64,000 nt of DNA from Chimonanthus salicifolius (taxonomy: Eukaryota > Streptophyta > Magnoliopsida > Laurales > Calycanthaceae). This document shows positions 21,053 to 32,300 of the stretch, one piece after another. The stretch is from contig CM023532.1 in assembly GCA_013350335.1 (NCBI GenBank), positions 36,395,708 to 36,459,707 on the forward strand, in the 5' to 3' direction. The notes below the pieces were generated by a model. It ran no database searches and had not been told where the DNA came from. It saw only the letters and a list, made by a program, of their open reading frames with translations. Position 1 is the stretch's first letter; the number at the start of each line of letters is the position of its first letter. The translations under genes and the position numbers were made by a program.

Positions 21053-22071
21053 GATGAGTCAAAGCTCCAATCTCCCTTGCTAGAGGAAGAAAGAAGACAG
21101 TAGTAGAACAAAATAATGTTGGGCCACATTTTATCTTTGTTCTATGAGGAAAAATATGTAATGTGGCCGTAAATTAATAGTTTACAATAAATAAATCCAG
21201 TTTGCATGACTCTTCTCGTGAACGCATTAAATATTATTCCATGTGGTGGAACTTCAGCAATAAAAGAAGATGGGATAAGATCTCGGGAGATAATCATAAT
21301 TCATGATAGCAATTTGTTCAAAAAAGAAGTGCACAGATAATAAATTGAAAAACAAATCACGTATAAAACACGCACAAAAATGGTATGGCCACAGGTTCAT
21401 ATTAGATCCACTGTGTTCAAAGGTATGAAAATGAAGAAAAGGCGGCTAGTCCTTGTTATAATTTTTGCTCATTTACTTTCTCTCACGAAAAAAAATATTA
21501 TATACCCACGATCGGACAAGTACATATCTGATAATCAGACTCTATAGAACCTAACACAATTCTAATATTTCTTACTAACACAAATAGGACTGGTTCTCAT
21601 TTGCAAATTTCAACTGGAATAAATTTTTTAGGTCAATTTTTTTTCTCAAAATTCAATAATACTGGGGATGTTTTCAAATGTTTTCAAAATATATAAACCG
21701 ATATTTTTAAAAATACATATTTTGATTACTGAGGACTTGTTGGAGAAAAGTTGGAGGCTTGGATTAAACAAAATTAATTCGAGTTCATTTGACTTATGGA
21801 ATTTCGTAAATTTTATAATTTTTGTAGAACTTTTTAACTCAAATTTTATGAGTCAACTCGTCCAACTCAATTCAAATGTTCTTTGTTTGAGTCTTTTGGT
21901 GCTAGTTTTGATCAAGATAACGATGACCCAAGATTATGCCCGTGGTAATGGTCATTCAACGGTGCATGTGTGTGGCCTAGCGTGTAAGAAATATGATAAT
22001 CGCCTTATAATATGAGGTACTTTGAAGCATACTATGCCTTTGATGTGGCAAACTTGTAAGTAGATGATGAT
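21053..22071. other. 3' flank and intergenic DNA
   Basis: The 3' UTR of the glycine-rich gene probably ends near 21190 (an AATAAATAAA motif is present). The rest is non-coding with no recognised element. Confidence 0.5.
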
Positions 22072-22086
22072 AAATGGATGGTGATA

Positions 22087-22788
22087 TCTATCCACCGCCC
22101 TCCATCTTGCCTCCAAAGCCGCCAGATCCAACAAGAACTCTGCCTCAGTATGCCTGTGACCAGAATTTGCTGCTACACCATCTTCGGTTGGATAATGTTT
22201 CCTATCTTGCTGCTATCTATCAAATGGGGAAATGTCTTTTACATATTACAAGCCTACATGATCTGGTGGGTATCTCTTCTGGCATTCAAAGGTGCTTGAT
22301 TGTCTTGGTGGAAAAAAATTTGAATGTTTTCAAGATCCTATCTGACAGCAACAAGCTCATCAAATTTTGGAAGAGGGCTGCTACAAATTGGAACTCTTGT
22401 ACTCTTCATGTCGCCTCACGTAAGCTTCTTGATCGGCTAATTGCTCTTCCTCTACCTTTGTTACTTTGCCAAAGGAGTTTTTGGTGATGTTCTCTGATGA
22501 CTTCTCCAATGGCTGCGATGATCACTCTTGGTTTGGAGTTCAAAATTTTTCCTTCAACGGTTCTTTAATATGCTGCCCTGGCTGTGGGCTTTGCCCCTTT
22601 AGCATTGTCTTGCTCTTTTGTGCGCTTCTTATTGTGCTCTTTCTCCCTGACCCGGGTGGTAGGTGGTCCAGTTTTGGGTCCTCTGCTTTGTATCTTTGTT
22701 TGGCCCGGCACCGGTCGTTTATTTCCTTTTTTTTTGGGCTTGCATTTTTTCTTTTGAGTGATTAATATAATTAATCTTTCATTAAAAA
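22087..22788 (+). mobile_element. 5'-truncated LINE, about 0.7 kb, perfect 15-bp duplication
   Basis: A perfect direct repeat AAATGGATGGTGATA lies at 22072-22086 and 22789-22803, and the element ends in a poly-A run. These are hallmarks of non-LTR retrotransposition. The 5' part has open frames that could be the end of an L1-type RNase H region (a HVASRKLLDRLIALPLPL-like stretch resembles the usual H-x-x-R-x-x-N-x-x-AD-x-LA tail, weakly). The rest is a G/T-rich 3' UTR. Truncated and inactive. Confidence 0.72.
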
Positions 22789-22949
22789 AAATGGATGGTG
22801 ATAATGTGAGAATTGAGTGAGCATAAAATGATGATTCAATGAGCTGAGATAAGATGCTTAAATAGATTAAATTGGAGTATTAAAATGGACTGATATGAGT
22901 TCGATTTTCATTCCCCTTTAAAAATCTAGTTTCTGAAAATTACTCAGTG

Positions 22950-23200
22950 TGATACGAAGGCTTGCCAATAAAAATAAACAAGTTAGTAAAAGGGATACAT
23001 CAAGTGGTGGTGGTGGTGTTGGTGATGGTGGTGGTGTTGGTGCTTTGTTTTGTCGTGCATTTAGTTCATGGGAAGGTGGGAATAGCCGCAGTGAGTTAGA
23101 AATGCTAGACATGACACATCCACTCCTACAACGATGGGAAACATTAAAGCGACCAACCATTGATAAGGTGGTGTTACGACGCCTTCAATAAAGCAAAAAT
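22950..23200 (+). pseudogene. Unrecognised coding remnant
   Basis: A frame with a GGGGVGDGGGVG stretch followed by SELEMLDMTHPLLQRWETLK has a protein-like composition. I cannot assign it. It lies just upstream of the hAT transposase relic and may belong to the same element or to another gene fragment. Confidence 0.25.
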
Positions 23201-23564
23201 AAATAATATATGGCAGTAACTAAGATCTTCATCTACAATCATATCCCAGCGTCCATTTTTACAAACAATACTTAATCTAGCAGCAGGAGCTGGTCTTGAA
23301 GTTATGGGTCTCACTCCTAATGATATTGGCACAAAATATGTTGATATTGAGTGTGAAGGCACAAACAATATGTGAATGAATTACCCACTAGGCGTGTAGT
23401 CCAGTGGTCTTTGGAGTGGAGTTTACTCTCTCATGTCTTGAGATCAAATCTTGATGCTACCGTCTGACTTATTTAGGTTGGCTGTGTAGACAATAACTGT
23501 GCGGATCCCAGGGGTTTAATCTTGTTGAATCAATAGCTCAGAGATACCCTTTTTTATCCTGTGA

Positions 23565-24752
23565 TTGAATTTAAGAAGCATTGGGTGGAAAGAGGTTGCA
23601 CAATTATGTTTGATGGTGGACTAATTATACAAAGAAAACTTTGATCAACTTTCTTGTGTATTTGCATCAGTAAACTGTCTTTTTTTTTTTTTTGGAACTC
23701 CATGAATACAACGAGGCATTCAAAAAACAAAAATTATCTCTAGTGAAAATGACCAAATTCAAACAATCAATCAATAAAGTAAGTTAATCATTCATCTAGT
23801 AAATTAATTTCTTTACTGTCTTTATTGATGCCATTTATCAATAATTGAATAATTTGTTTTTCCCTTTTCTTCTTTGATGTAGATTTCTACACGTACACAA
23901 GGGTTAGAGAGTATTTTCAATTAACTCGTAAAAAGAGCCATTTAAAAATGCTAATTTGGTAAAGGTGTCTTAATTCTTGAATGTCTTTTATGAGACCATA
24001 AGTCCATCAAAATAAGAAGTGATTTTGATATTGTCTTTTTTAATTTTATTTTAGCTTAGTGATGGGTCATTTATGGAGAAAGTGCACCAACACTGGCCCA
24101 AGTTGCAATAAGAATTTTGGGTGTCCCATTCTAACACGCACATTATCTTTTAAGAGGTACGGATTTTTATAAACTTTCCATTTTGCCCTCCATCCATCCG
24201 TAAAAATCAATTCACTTTTCAATAAATTGGTTCACTCATTGGTGCACCGAACTGTACTTTTTCAATTTCCAAGTGAATCAGTTCACTCATCGGTGCACTG
24301 AACAGGTGAACCGATTCATTAGAAAGTGAACCGATTTTTGCAGAGGCAAAATGAGAAATCCAAAAAACCCGTGCCTCCTAAAAGATAATACCCGTGTTAG
24401 GATGGACACCCAAAAATTTTAAGCCAATTTGTGAGAGAAATTGGAGCACATTTTCATTGATCCACACCAAGCTAAGGAATAGATTGACAATATAGAAGTT
24501 GAACAAGTTGGTCTTCATTCATTACAATATAAAGCTGAAGAATAAGCTTCGATCACGTAAGATTAATGAGAATAATGATTTTATTCTGATCAACCTTGAT
24601 TTCATTTATCAAGATGAAGATTCATTGATGATTTGATGCCTTGGGTAGCACCAGAAGGAAGTGACATGCATCCATTAGATAGAGATGAAAAATTTGTTGA
24701 AAAAGTTCATGAAATCATCAGTGATGAAGAACCAATATATGAGAGTAAACTA
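23565..24752 (+). pseudogene. Decayed hAT-family transposase (DUF659 and C-terminal parts)
   Basis: Near 23570 the sequence reads EFKKHWVERGCTIMFDGG, closely like the DUF659 segment of plant hAT transposases (…GCTIMSDGWTD…). Near 24455-24600, shifting frames give HTKLRNRLTI, KLNKLVFIHYNIKLKNKL and NNDFILINLDFIYQDEDSL, and 24633-24750 gives MPWVAPEGSD. These fit the C-terminal region of the same proteins (conserved LNKLVFIHYN). Several stops and frameshifts and a 293-bp MITE insertion (24119-24411) break it. It once encoded a DNA transposase and is certainly inactive now. Whether it mobilised the dyad MITEs in this window cannot be told. Confidence 0.65.
24119..24411. mobile_element. Mutator-like MITE, 293 bp
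   Basis: Long inverted ends: GGGTGTCCCATTCTAACACG at the left is mirrored by CGTGTTAGGATGGACACCC at the right, with similarity continuing to about 45 bp. Flanking 9-mers AAGAATTTT (24110-24118) and AAAAATTTT (24412-24420) match at 8 of 9. A 9-bp duplication and long ends indicate a Mutator-like origin. It sits inside the decayed hAT transposase. Confidence 0.78.
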
Positions 24753-24761
24753 TGCTTAAAA

Positions 24762-25139
24762 TCTATGATTCTTCAATATTTTAGTTTTTTTTTTTATATT
24801 TTTCAGAATTTTTTTATAAGATTTTGATATTTCACACCAGTTCAATCAATATTTGAAAATATTGTCTGGTTTGAATAAGAAACCAATGGGGACGTGTACA
24901 AATCTATATTTTAAAGGCTAATTTCATTAAAAAAAAACTATTGTGATTGAAAAACTCTATTTTTCTATAGAAAAATGACTCATTGACGTTTTACCATTTA
25001 AATGGTAGCTATTTTTCTAATTTCATTTAAATGATAGAGACTCTAGTTGGAGTGAAACTCCACCAAGAATCTCTATAAAGCCCCATACATGTTTATGTTA
25101 ATTATAGATAAATAACCCTTAAGAATCCAAGACTAAGTA
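24762..25139. other. Intergenic, no gene seen
   Basis: AT-rich. No feature recognised between the hAT and LINE relics. Confidence 0.45.
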
Positions 25140-25760
25140 GCATGATGTATGTTTTTTACAGATGATATAATACTGATTAGTGATACAAAAGAACAATTCA
25201 ATAGTAAATTAGAATTTTAGAGGAGACCTTTGAGATAAATGGTCTACAGTGCACCTTTAGTAGCATAGAAGAAAAAGAAATCGATCCAATTAAAATTGAA
25301 AATGACTTAATAGTATACTGGAATAAGTTTAAATACTTGAAATCTATGGTAGAATAACTTGAAAGATCAATTTAAATATGACTAATAAGATGGGCACGAT
25401 ATGGGCAAAACATAGATAAACTAGTAAAGTTTTTGTACAACAAAAGAGTCACACATCATTGAAGGATATAATTTTATAAAATAGTTATTAGACTCACGAT
25501 ACTCTATTGAACAAAGTTTTGTTCAATGAATAATAAATAAATAAACAAAATTAGAACTGACAATAATGTGCATATTAAGTTGGATGAGAGATTTAACTTT
25601 AGAGGTAGACTTAAGAAATGGTTGTATTAGAGATTAAAAAAAAACTCAATAGAAGACAAATTGAGAGAAATACGTTTAACCAGGTTTAGGTATATGAGTA
25701 AAAGATTAGAGATAACTTTCATATGTAGAATTGATATGCTATAAGTTGCATATTTTGACA
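25140..25760 (+). pseudogene. Decayed RTE-type LINE reverse transcriptase, 3' part
   Basis: Translation starts with DDIILISDTKEQFNSKLE, which holds the DD catalytic pair of a reverse transcriptase. Broken frames follow: NKFKYLKSMVE (cf. the usual F-x-YLGS), KRVTHH...FYKIVIRLTILY (cf. KGKFY...RPAMLYG) and LREIRLTRFRYM (cf. the usual RENRLRWFGHV). This order of motifs is typical of plant RTE-clade LINEs. Many stops; inactive. Confidence 0.65.
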
Positions 25761-26187
25761 TGACAGATAATAAACTGATTGACTATATAATTAATGAAGG
25801 ATTAAATTGAAAAACAAAACTTAAAAATGAACTCCAAACAGATGAAACTTTGACTTTTGATGATATTGATGATATGTATATGAAATTATATTCTCTTTCA
25901 TCCTTAATTGCAATAATAGATTTCTCATTTTAAAAACTAAAAATGTATTTAATAAAAAATTGTCACATAAACAAATATTATCAAATAAAATTTTCAGATA
26001 TCTTTCTCAAACGCCATGACTTAGACTATACTGGGCTTTGTTCAATTTAAATCCTCATTTTTTAATTTAATCTGAAAAATTTATCAATAATCTAACTCTA
26101 TCTAATCCAAAATGAAATCAAATCATGCTTTTAACTTACTTCACCCACGTCAGCAGAGCGATAACACATTAGACACTGCCAAAATGA
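25761..26187. other. Intergenic, upstream of the Alba gene
   Basis: AT-rich. No gene. Leads into the promoter of the Alba gene. Confidence 0.45.
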
Positions 26188-26193
26188 CACGTG
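26188..26193 (+). promoter_or_regulatory. G-box (CACGTG) in the Alba gene promoter
   Basis: CACGTG within TGACACGTGTAAA lies about 208 bp upstream of the start codon. G-boxes bind bZIP and bHLH factors and are common in light- and ABA-responsive promoters. The function here is an inference. Confidence 0.4.
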
Positions 26194-26315
26194 TAAACAC
26201 AGGAGACGTTCTCCACCATCCTCCACCGAGACCTTCTCCAGAAGATCCGTACTCCTTTAAAATAACCAAAAGGGTAACAAAGCTTAGCCTGCTCAGGGAG
26301 TCAGGCCACCGTCTC

Positions 26316-26331
26316 TAGGGTTTTAGGGTTT
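26316..26331 (+). promoter_or_regulatory. Tandem telo-box in the Alba gene leader/promoter
   Basis: TAGGGTTTTAGGGTTT contains two telo-box cores (AAACCCTA on the other strand) 65-80 bp before the ATG. This motif is typical of plant genes for ribosomal proteins and translation or RNA-handling factors, which fits an RNA-binding protein. Confidence 0.6.
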
Positions 26332-26395
26332 CCCCCTTCCCCATTTGTCTTCCCACACAAAACCAGATTGAGAAGAGAAGAAGAGAAGAGAAGCC

Positions 26396-29300
26396 ATGGA
26401 CAGATACCAGAGGGTCGAGAAGCCGAGGCCTGAGACGGCCATTAACGAGAACGAGATCCGAATCACAACACAAGGTCTCATCAGAAACTACATCACCTAT
26501 GCCACCTCCCTCCTTCAAGTATGTCCCGATTTATCTCATTTTCCCTTTCTCTGCTTCTGATTCTCTCTTCTCCTATTAGTTAGATCTTCACTTTCTTGCT
26601 TTTTTCCTCTTCGAGTTTCCTTTGCGGAGAAATTCTCATTTTATATGTGGATTGGACCTCACTTGTTTGGGAGTGATGTCTAGGAGACCACATGTATAGA
26701 GAGCGGATGGAATTTCTTCCTACGCCAAGTAACTTTTATGAATCTGTCCCATATCTATTCCTCCCAACCAAGTGGTCCGACTGTATATCAGAATGGGCAG
26801 CCTCTTGCCTAGTGCTGTTCCATTTCTATTGTCAGGTTATCTTTCAATTCCCCTTCTTCCATTCAGTGCATGTTTTTTTGTATGGATGTATGTATATTTT
26901 CTTATTACCAGAATTAGGAGGAGATAAAAAGATTGCCTGATTCAAGGATCTCTTTTCCTCGAGATAGCAAATACCCCCATACTTGACTGATTTGGTGCCC
27001 GCAACCATCCTAAAACATGTCATATTAACTCTCATTGCTGTCAGCGGTTAGCATTAACAAAATGTATCCTTCCATGCAGCTAATAATCACCCAGAAATAT
27101 ACAAAAAAAGGACAAGAATAGAAAGCAAATTATTTTTTTGCAAATTCAATTTAATTCTGAAATGATAATGAGTATGAACATATTGAGTTTGTTTTCTTTG
27201 GATGCATGTTGATTATGGATATGTGATACTGAATCTCCATCTCTCTGTTTTCCTCTGTTTTTTGGCTTGCTTATCCCCTGTTATCATGCTAGCAACACTC
27301 TTTGGGAAGGAAGAATGAGTTGCAGTGATGAAGTATCTGTAGGAGTGGTGCACTGATGGAACCGATATAGGCTATCAGATTTTTAAAATGATTATGTATT
27401 GAAAAATGATTTCCCATTTCTGGAAGACATCACATGCACATTGTAGAATAATGGAAAATTGTCAAAAGATGTGTTGACTGAGGATGGATGATAACCGGTG
27501 CTTACCCAAATCCAGCTCACTGCTTTGGATATATTAAGATCAGTTTTTGGGAGAAAATAATGAGGAGAATGAATGAGAAGAATAGTACTAATAATGGACC
27601 AACAGACCTTGTTATTAGGTGGGATGAGTGGCACCATATGGGTAGGTGTTGAGAATTGGAAACTGGCCAAATGATGTCTTGATTGAGGGTAGATACTTAT
27701 CAGTCTTGTGAAGTACCGAAATCCATTTTGCTGCTTCGAATATGTTAAAATCTGCTCTAGGAAGATTGGGTCTAAGGAGAATGAATAAAGAGAATAGCCC
27801 TAATATTGATTGATGGACCGCATAGTTAGGTGGAATGAGTAAAGAACCATATGGATAGGAATTGGGTACAGTTTCAATCCACTCTTGTCATCCTACGCAT
27901 CAAATGCGCCAGGAAAAAAAAATTCAAAGGGAATATGACATTGAGAATTTCAAGGACCAAGAGCATGAGGCTATAACTAGTTTGGGTAACACTTTTTGAA
28001 GTGCTTTCAAGTTAAAGAACAGGGGTAGGCTGCCCCTACCCAATCAAATGTGCTGCTAAAAAAATTGGAGAGAATATGGCATTGAAAATGTCAAGGAGCA
28101 AGATCACAAGGGTATAACAAGTTGGAAAACATGTTTTGAAGTGTTTTAAAGTCAACGAACATGGGTAAGTTGTCCTTTCATACTCTTTTGTACCCTATGC
28201 TGATGGTAAGTCATTTGATTGGTATCTTTTCTAACTCTGGAAAGGCCAACGATTGTTTGTACCCTATGTTGATGGTAAGTCATTTGATTGGCATCTTTTC
28301 TAACTATGGAAAGGCCAACGATTGTTACTTGACACATCAAAATATGGGTGCAAAAGGTACAATGTTAGGTTAAATTTAGCATCTCACTTTAAACAACAAA
28401 AGTCGGTTGAATTTCGATGCAACTTGGTGTTTCATTTAGATTTGGACAAATCAATATGAAGCATAATTCAATATGGAGATTTGACTCAAGACCTATCATG
28501 TGAGAGATCACACTACACGCCATTGTTCCATGTCTTCCTTCATGTACATTTTTCTAAAATTTATAGTAGTAATGATCTGATGCTGTTGGCAGTATCAAAT
28601 TGCTGGCTATATCCACCATTGAGAATTTTTTTAAATTCAAAGCAACGGTGGATAAAGTCGGCAATTAGATTTTTTTCTTATGACCGAAGGTGTCCAGGCG
28701 TTTCACCCGTAAGGGACTTTACCCGACTAAGTCCTTCTGGGCATGTGCACACCTCCCTACACATACATATCGGGTCCAAACGATAAGTAGTAACCCATGG
28801 GGAGTGGCCCAGAGGAGTTTGAGTGTGAATCGAACTCAAGACCTCCCTTCTTGAGAGGAGCTTCTTTACTGTCATGACAACCCCATCTAGGTTGTTAGTA
28901 GTTAGATATTGTAGGCAATGTATGTCATTTCAATATATATAAATAGTAATGAAATACATCCAACACTTCTACTTTTTTCTATTTTTAACAATAAACATTT
29001 ATACTATTCTCATTCTTAAAAAAGAAAAATGATTTATATTTTAATCTTGAACATAATAAAGTCTTCTAAAATATCAGATATTTGCATATTTAACCTAAAA
29101 TAAAAATAACCTAAAAAATAGATTAGTGGTTCATAGACAATGTAATATTCAAATACATATTTGTGACGACCCAACCCCATTGTGATATTGTCCGCTTTGG
29201 GCTCTACCCGACTCACATGGTTTTGCTTTGGGTCCTGGCCCACATGGCCAGGCCCAAAAGGCCTTACAATGGGGAGGGTTGCCCCCTCTCATATAAAGCC

Positions 29301-32300
29301 CCCACCACCCAAGCTCCCAACCGATGTGGGACTTTTTTTGGGTGGGGATGCTACAATCCACCCCACTTAAGACTGGAGCCGTCCCCGACTCTGTTTGGTC
29401 ACACTGATAGGGGTCTACAACACACATAGGCAAGCAAGTCACACAAGTGAAGAGCTCCCACAGTCCGAGTGTTAAACCGTGCTCTAATACCACTTGTGAC
29501 GACCCGACCCGAACCCATTGTGATATTGTCCACTTTGTGCCCTACCTGACCCGCATAGTTTTGCTTTGGGCCCTGGCTCACATGGTTAAGCGTAAAAGAC
29601 CTCACAATGAGGAGGGTTGCCCCCTCTCATTTAAAGCCCTTACCACCCAAGCTCCCAACCAATGTGGGACTTTTTGGGTGGGGGTGCTACAATATCACCT
29701 TGGATTATGCAACATTTAATAGCATAACTTAAATATGATTTGAAATAATTAAATAAAAAGAATAATATTCGACCAAGTTATTAGGTTGACTTGCTTGAGT
29801 CAAAATATTTGGTGGAGTGAGTTGAATCCGAGTCCCAAGTCAACCTTGGGCTACATAGGACATTTGGACCAAATGTGGGTGAACTGCACCTATATCCTAA
29901 CCATGTGGTCCCCTACACATCTCTTCCCATCATATGGTTCTCCAATCACTTTTTAGAGTCATTCTCCTTATCCCATCTCAATTGTATATTCTCTGTAGAT
30001 TTTTCATATGTTAAATATAAATAATGGATGAAGCAAAATCCAAATGTCACCCAACGTTTGGTAGCTCAACTGGTTACCTCCCACCTCAAGAAGTGAGAGG
30101 TTGCTAGTTCGAGTCCTAGCAGTGTAAACCGGGGGTGTCCTGTGTGGGTGTGGGGCGTCCCTCCGAAGGGTTATGGCAAAGGCGTTGCTTGGGGTTCCTC
30201 TTGGTCATAAAAAAAAAAAAAATTCCAAATGTCGTGGGAACTTTATTATTTGGGTTTTAATCCTTACTCAAGGTGTGGGTTGGGTAATTGCTTAAGGGGG
30301 ATGATAAGTGCTTCTTGTATAGTATAGTTGTACTTGTAATAGTGGCAATTTGTGTAGTGTAATGTTAATTCTCTATGGTTTTTTGTTTATAAAATTAGAT
30401 TAGATAAATTTTTCAGAGAGAGAGAGAGAGAGAGAGGAGATTAGATATATTGGCTGGTTGGAGGCAATATTATCATGAAAGCCTTATGTTTTGGGCAATA
30501 TGTTTCGTGTTCCTGTTCCAGATTTGGTGGTTCCTATGCATCCTAATGATGTTCTGAATGGGGTAGCATTTTATCGACTGTCTGTACAGGTTACAGAAGA
30601 CTGGAGTGGGGGTTCAAGCTGTTTGTGCTTTGTAGAGAATTTGCAAATATGACTGATTCTTCTTTCTTCTTTTCCCTTGGATGTATGGTTCATACTCCAA
30701 GTTTACCATCGGTCAATTTTTCAAGTAGAAGACGATGATGAAGAAGAAAAAGAAGAGAAGATTTGTGAATCTTAATTGAACATTTCAGTGATCAAGATCA
30801 AACTTAAGGTTGTATCAATACCAAAGAGGACCTTTTCCCCTTGAAGTCGATGATACCGGGATATGGACATGGGAATGGATACCGGACATTGGAACATGTT
30901 AAAAGATTTAAGAAATGGGGATGACAAGAGCAGATCATTTTTTATTTATATTACATGGTGGAAAAAGGATTTAAGGTCCATCTTAAATTATATACAAGGT
31001 CATCTTAATTAATTTTATTTTATTCTAGAATTTTTGAAAAAGGATAATTGTGTCTTCTGATTAAAATTGGCATTAATTCATGCATCACTTTCTACATCTT
31101 TATATTGATCTAGACACAATTAGTCTAGAACCATCCTAAAACTACTAAGCACACATGACATGGTGGACTAAAACCATGGACCTATCATATTTGGGTAATA
31201 TGTTTAAAAAGTATTATATATTTGACTAAGTTCGTTCGATTGGGCTGCAGATGGAAGCAAAATATGAGGACTCTTCCATGTGACTGTTCCTTCCCCCACC
31301 CCGAGCCCCTTCCTCTTCTGTTTTCTTTTCTATTATTATTATTTTTCTAGAGAGAGTATATTGAATGGTCATGTTCACCCTGTTCCCATGCACGCTCTAG
31401 CCCCATATTGTGGCCGTGCATCATAGCTTGAAGTAATAGGTGTTTGGAGCCCACAAGTAGTTTTTCCCCTTGTGAATCTTGATCAAACTTGCCAGTGATC
31501 AATAGTAAACTTGAAGGTTGTGCCAATGCCCTAGATGTAAAGAGGTTTTTTCCCCTTGAATTAAATAAATGTGTTTGGAGCCCAATAATTATTTTTTTCC
31601 CTTGTGAATCTAGATCAAACTTTCCACTGTTCAAAATTAGACTTGAAGGTTGTCTGATGCCCTAGACTGAAGAGGATTATTTTTACCCCTTTGAAGTAAA
31701 TAGTTGTTTGGAGCATCATCGTGTTCCCCTTTGTGAATCTTGATTGTATTGTGCACTGATCAAGATGAAACTTGGGTGCCACCAACCCCTTTTACCTGAC
31801 CCCCCTCATCCTTTCGCTTCAAAGTATAGATCTGGACTTGCTTTTCCTTGTTGGAATTTGGTCTTGCATATTACCTGTCTATTGAATGCTTGAAAGAGCC
31901 ATATGATTTCTCTGTTCTAACTACCTATCGGGATCTTATGGCTCTTCCTTTCATACTTGGCTGCTGCTGGCATTTTCTATAAAAGAGATCACCAATGTGG
32001 TGTTTGGTCATTCTGTTATTTGGATTAATCCAGCTTTTGTTGTCATGGAAGTGGCTGAGAAAATTGAAATTTTGTTAGTCACCATTAATGAAAAGGAATA
32101 TTTCCTGTTGATTTTGAGAAGAAGAACAATGTATCATTTTGTATCCTTGTCTAAACGATGAACATGTGGAGGCTTGTTGATTATTCTGGTAATGAACCTG
32201 ATAGTAGAACACCCTAGGGTGTCAAACAATTTGCACACACACAGTGCCCATGTAAAGAAGAAGAATAATAGTTGAGATCTCATTCCAAATTTGTCATGAA

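Noticed and set aside
23391..23560. Another SINE inside the hAT relic (TAGTCCAGTGGTC and GAGATCAAATCTTG)
   Set aside because: The promoter boxes are too diverged and no tail or duplication was found; left unannotated.
28481..28786. 101-residue plus-strand frame in Alba intron 1
   Set aside because: It overlaps an antisense SINE and has no recognisable domain; treated as chance.
29162..29691. Cassandra-type TRIM carrying 5S rRNA sequence
   Set aside because: I looked for the 5S internal promoter boxes in the LTRs and did not see them, so it is another TRIM family.
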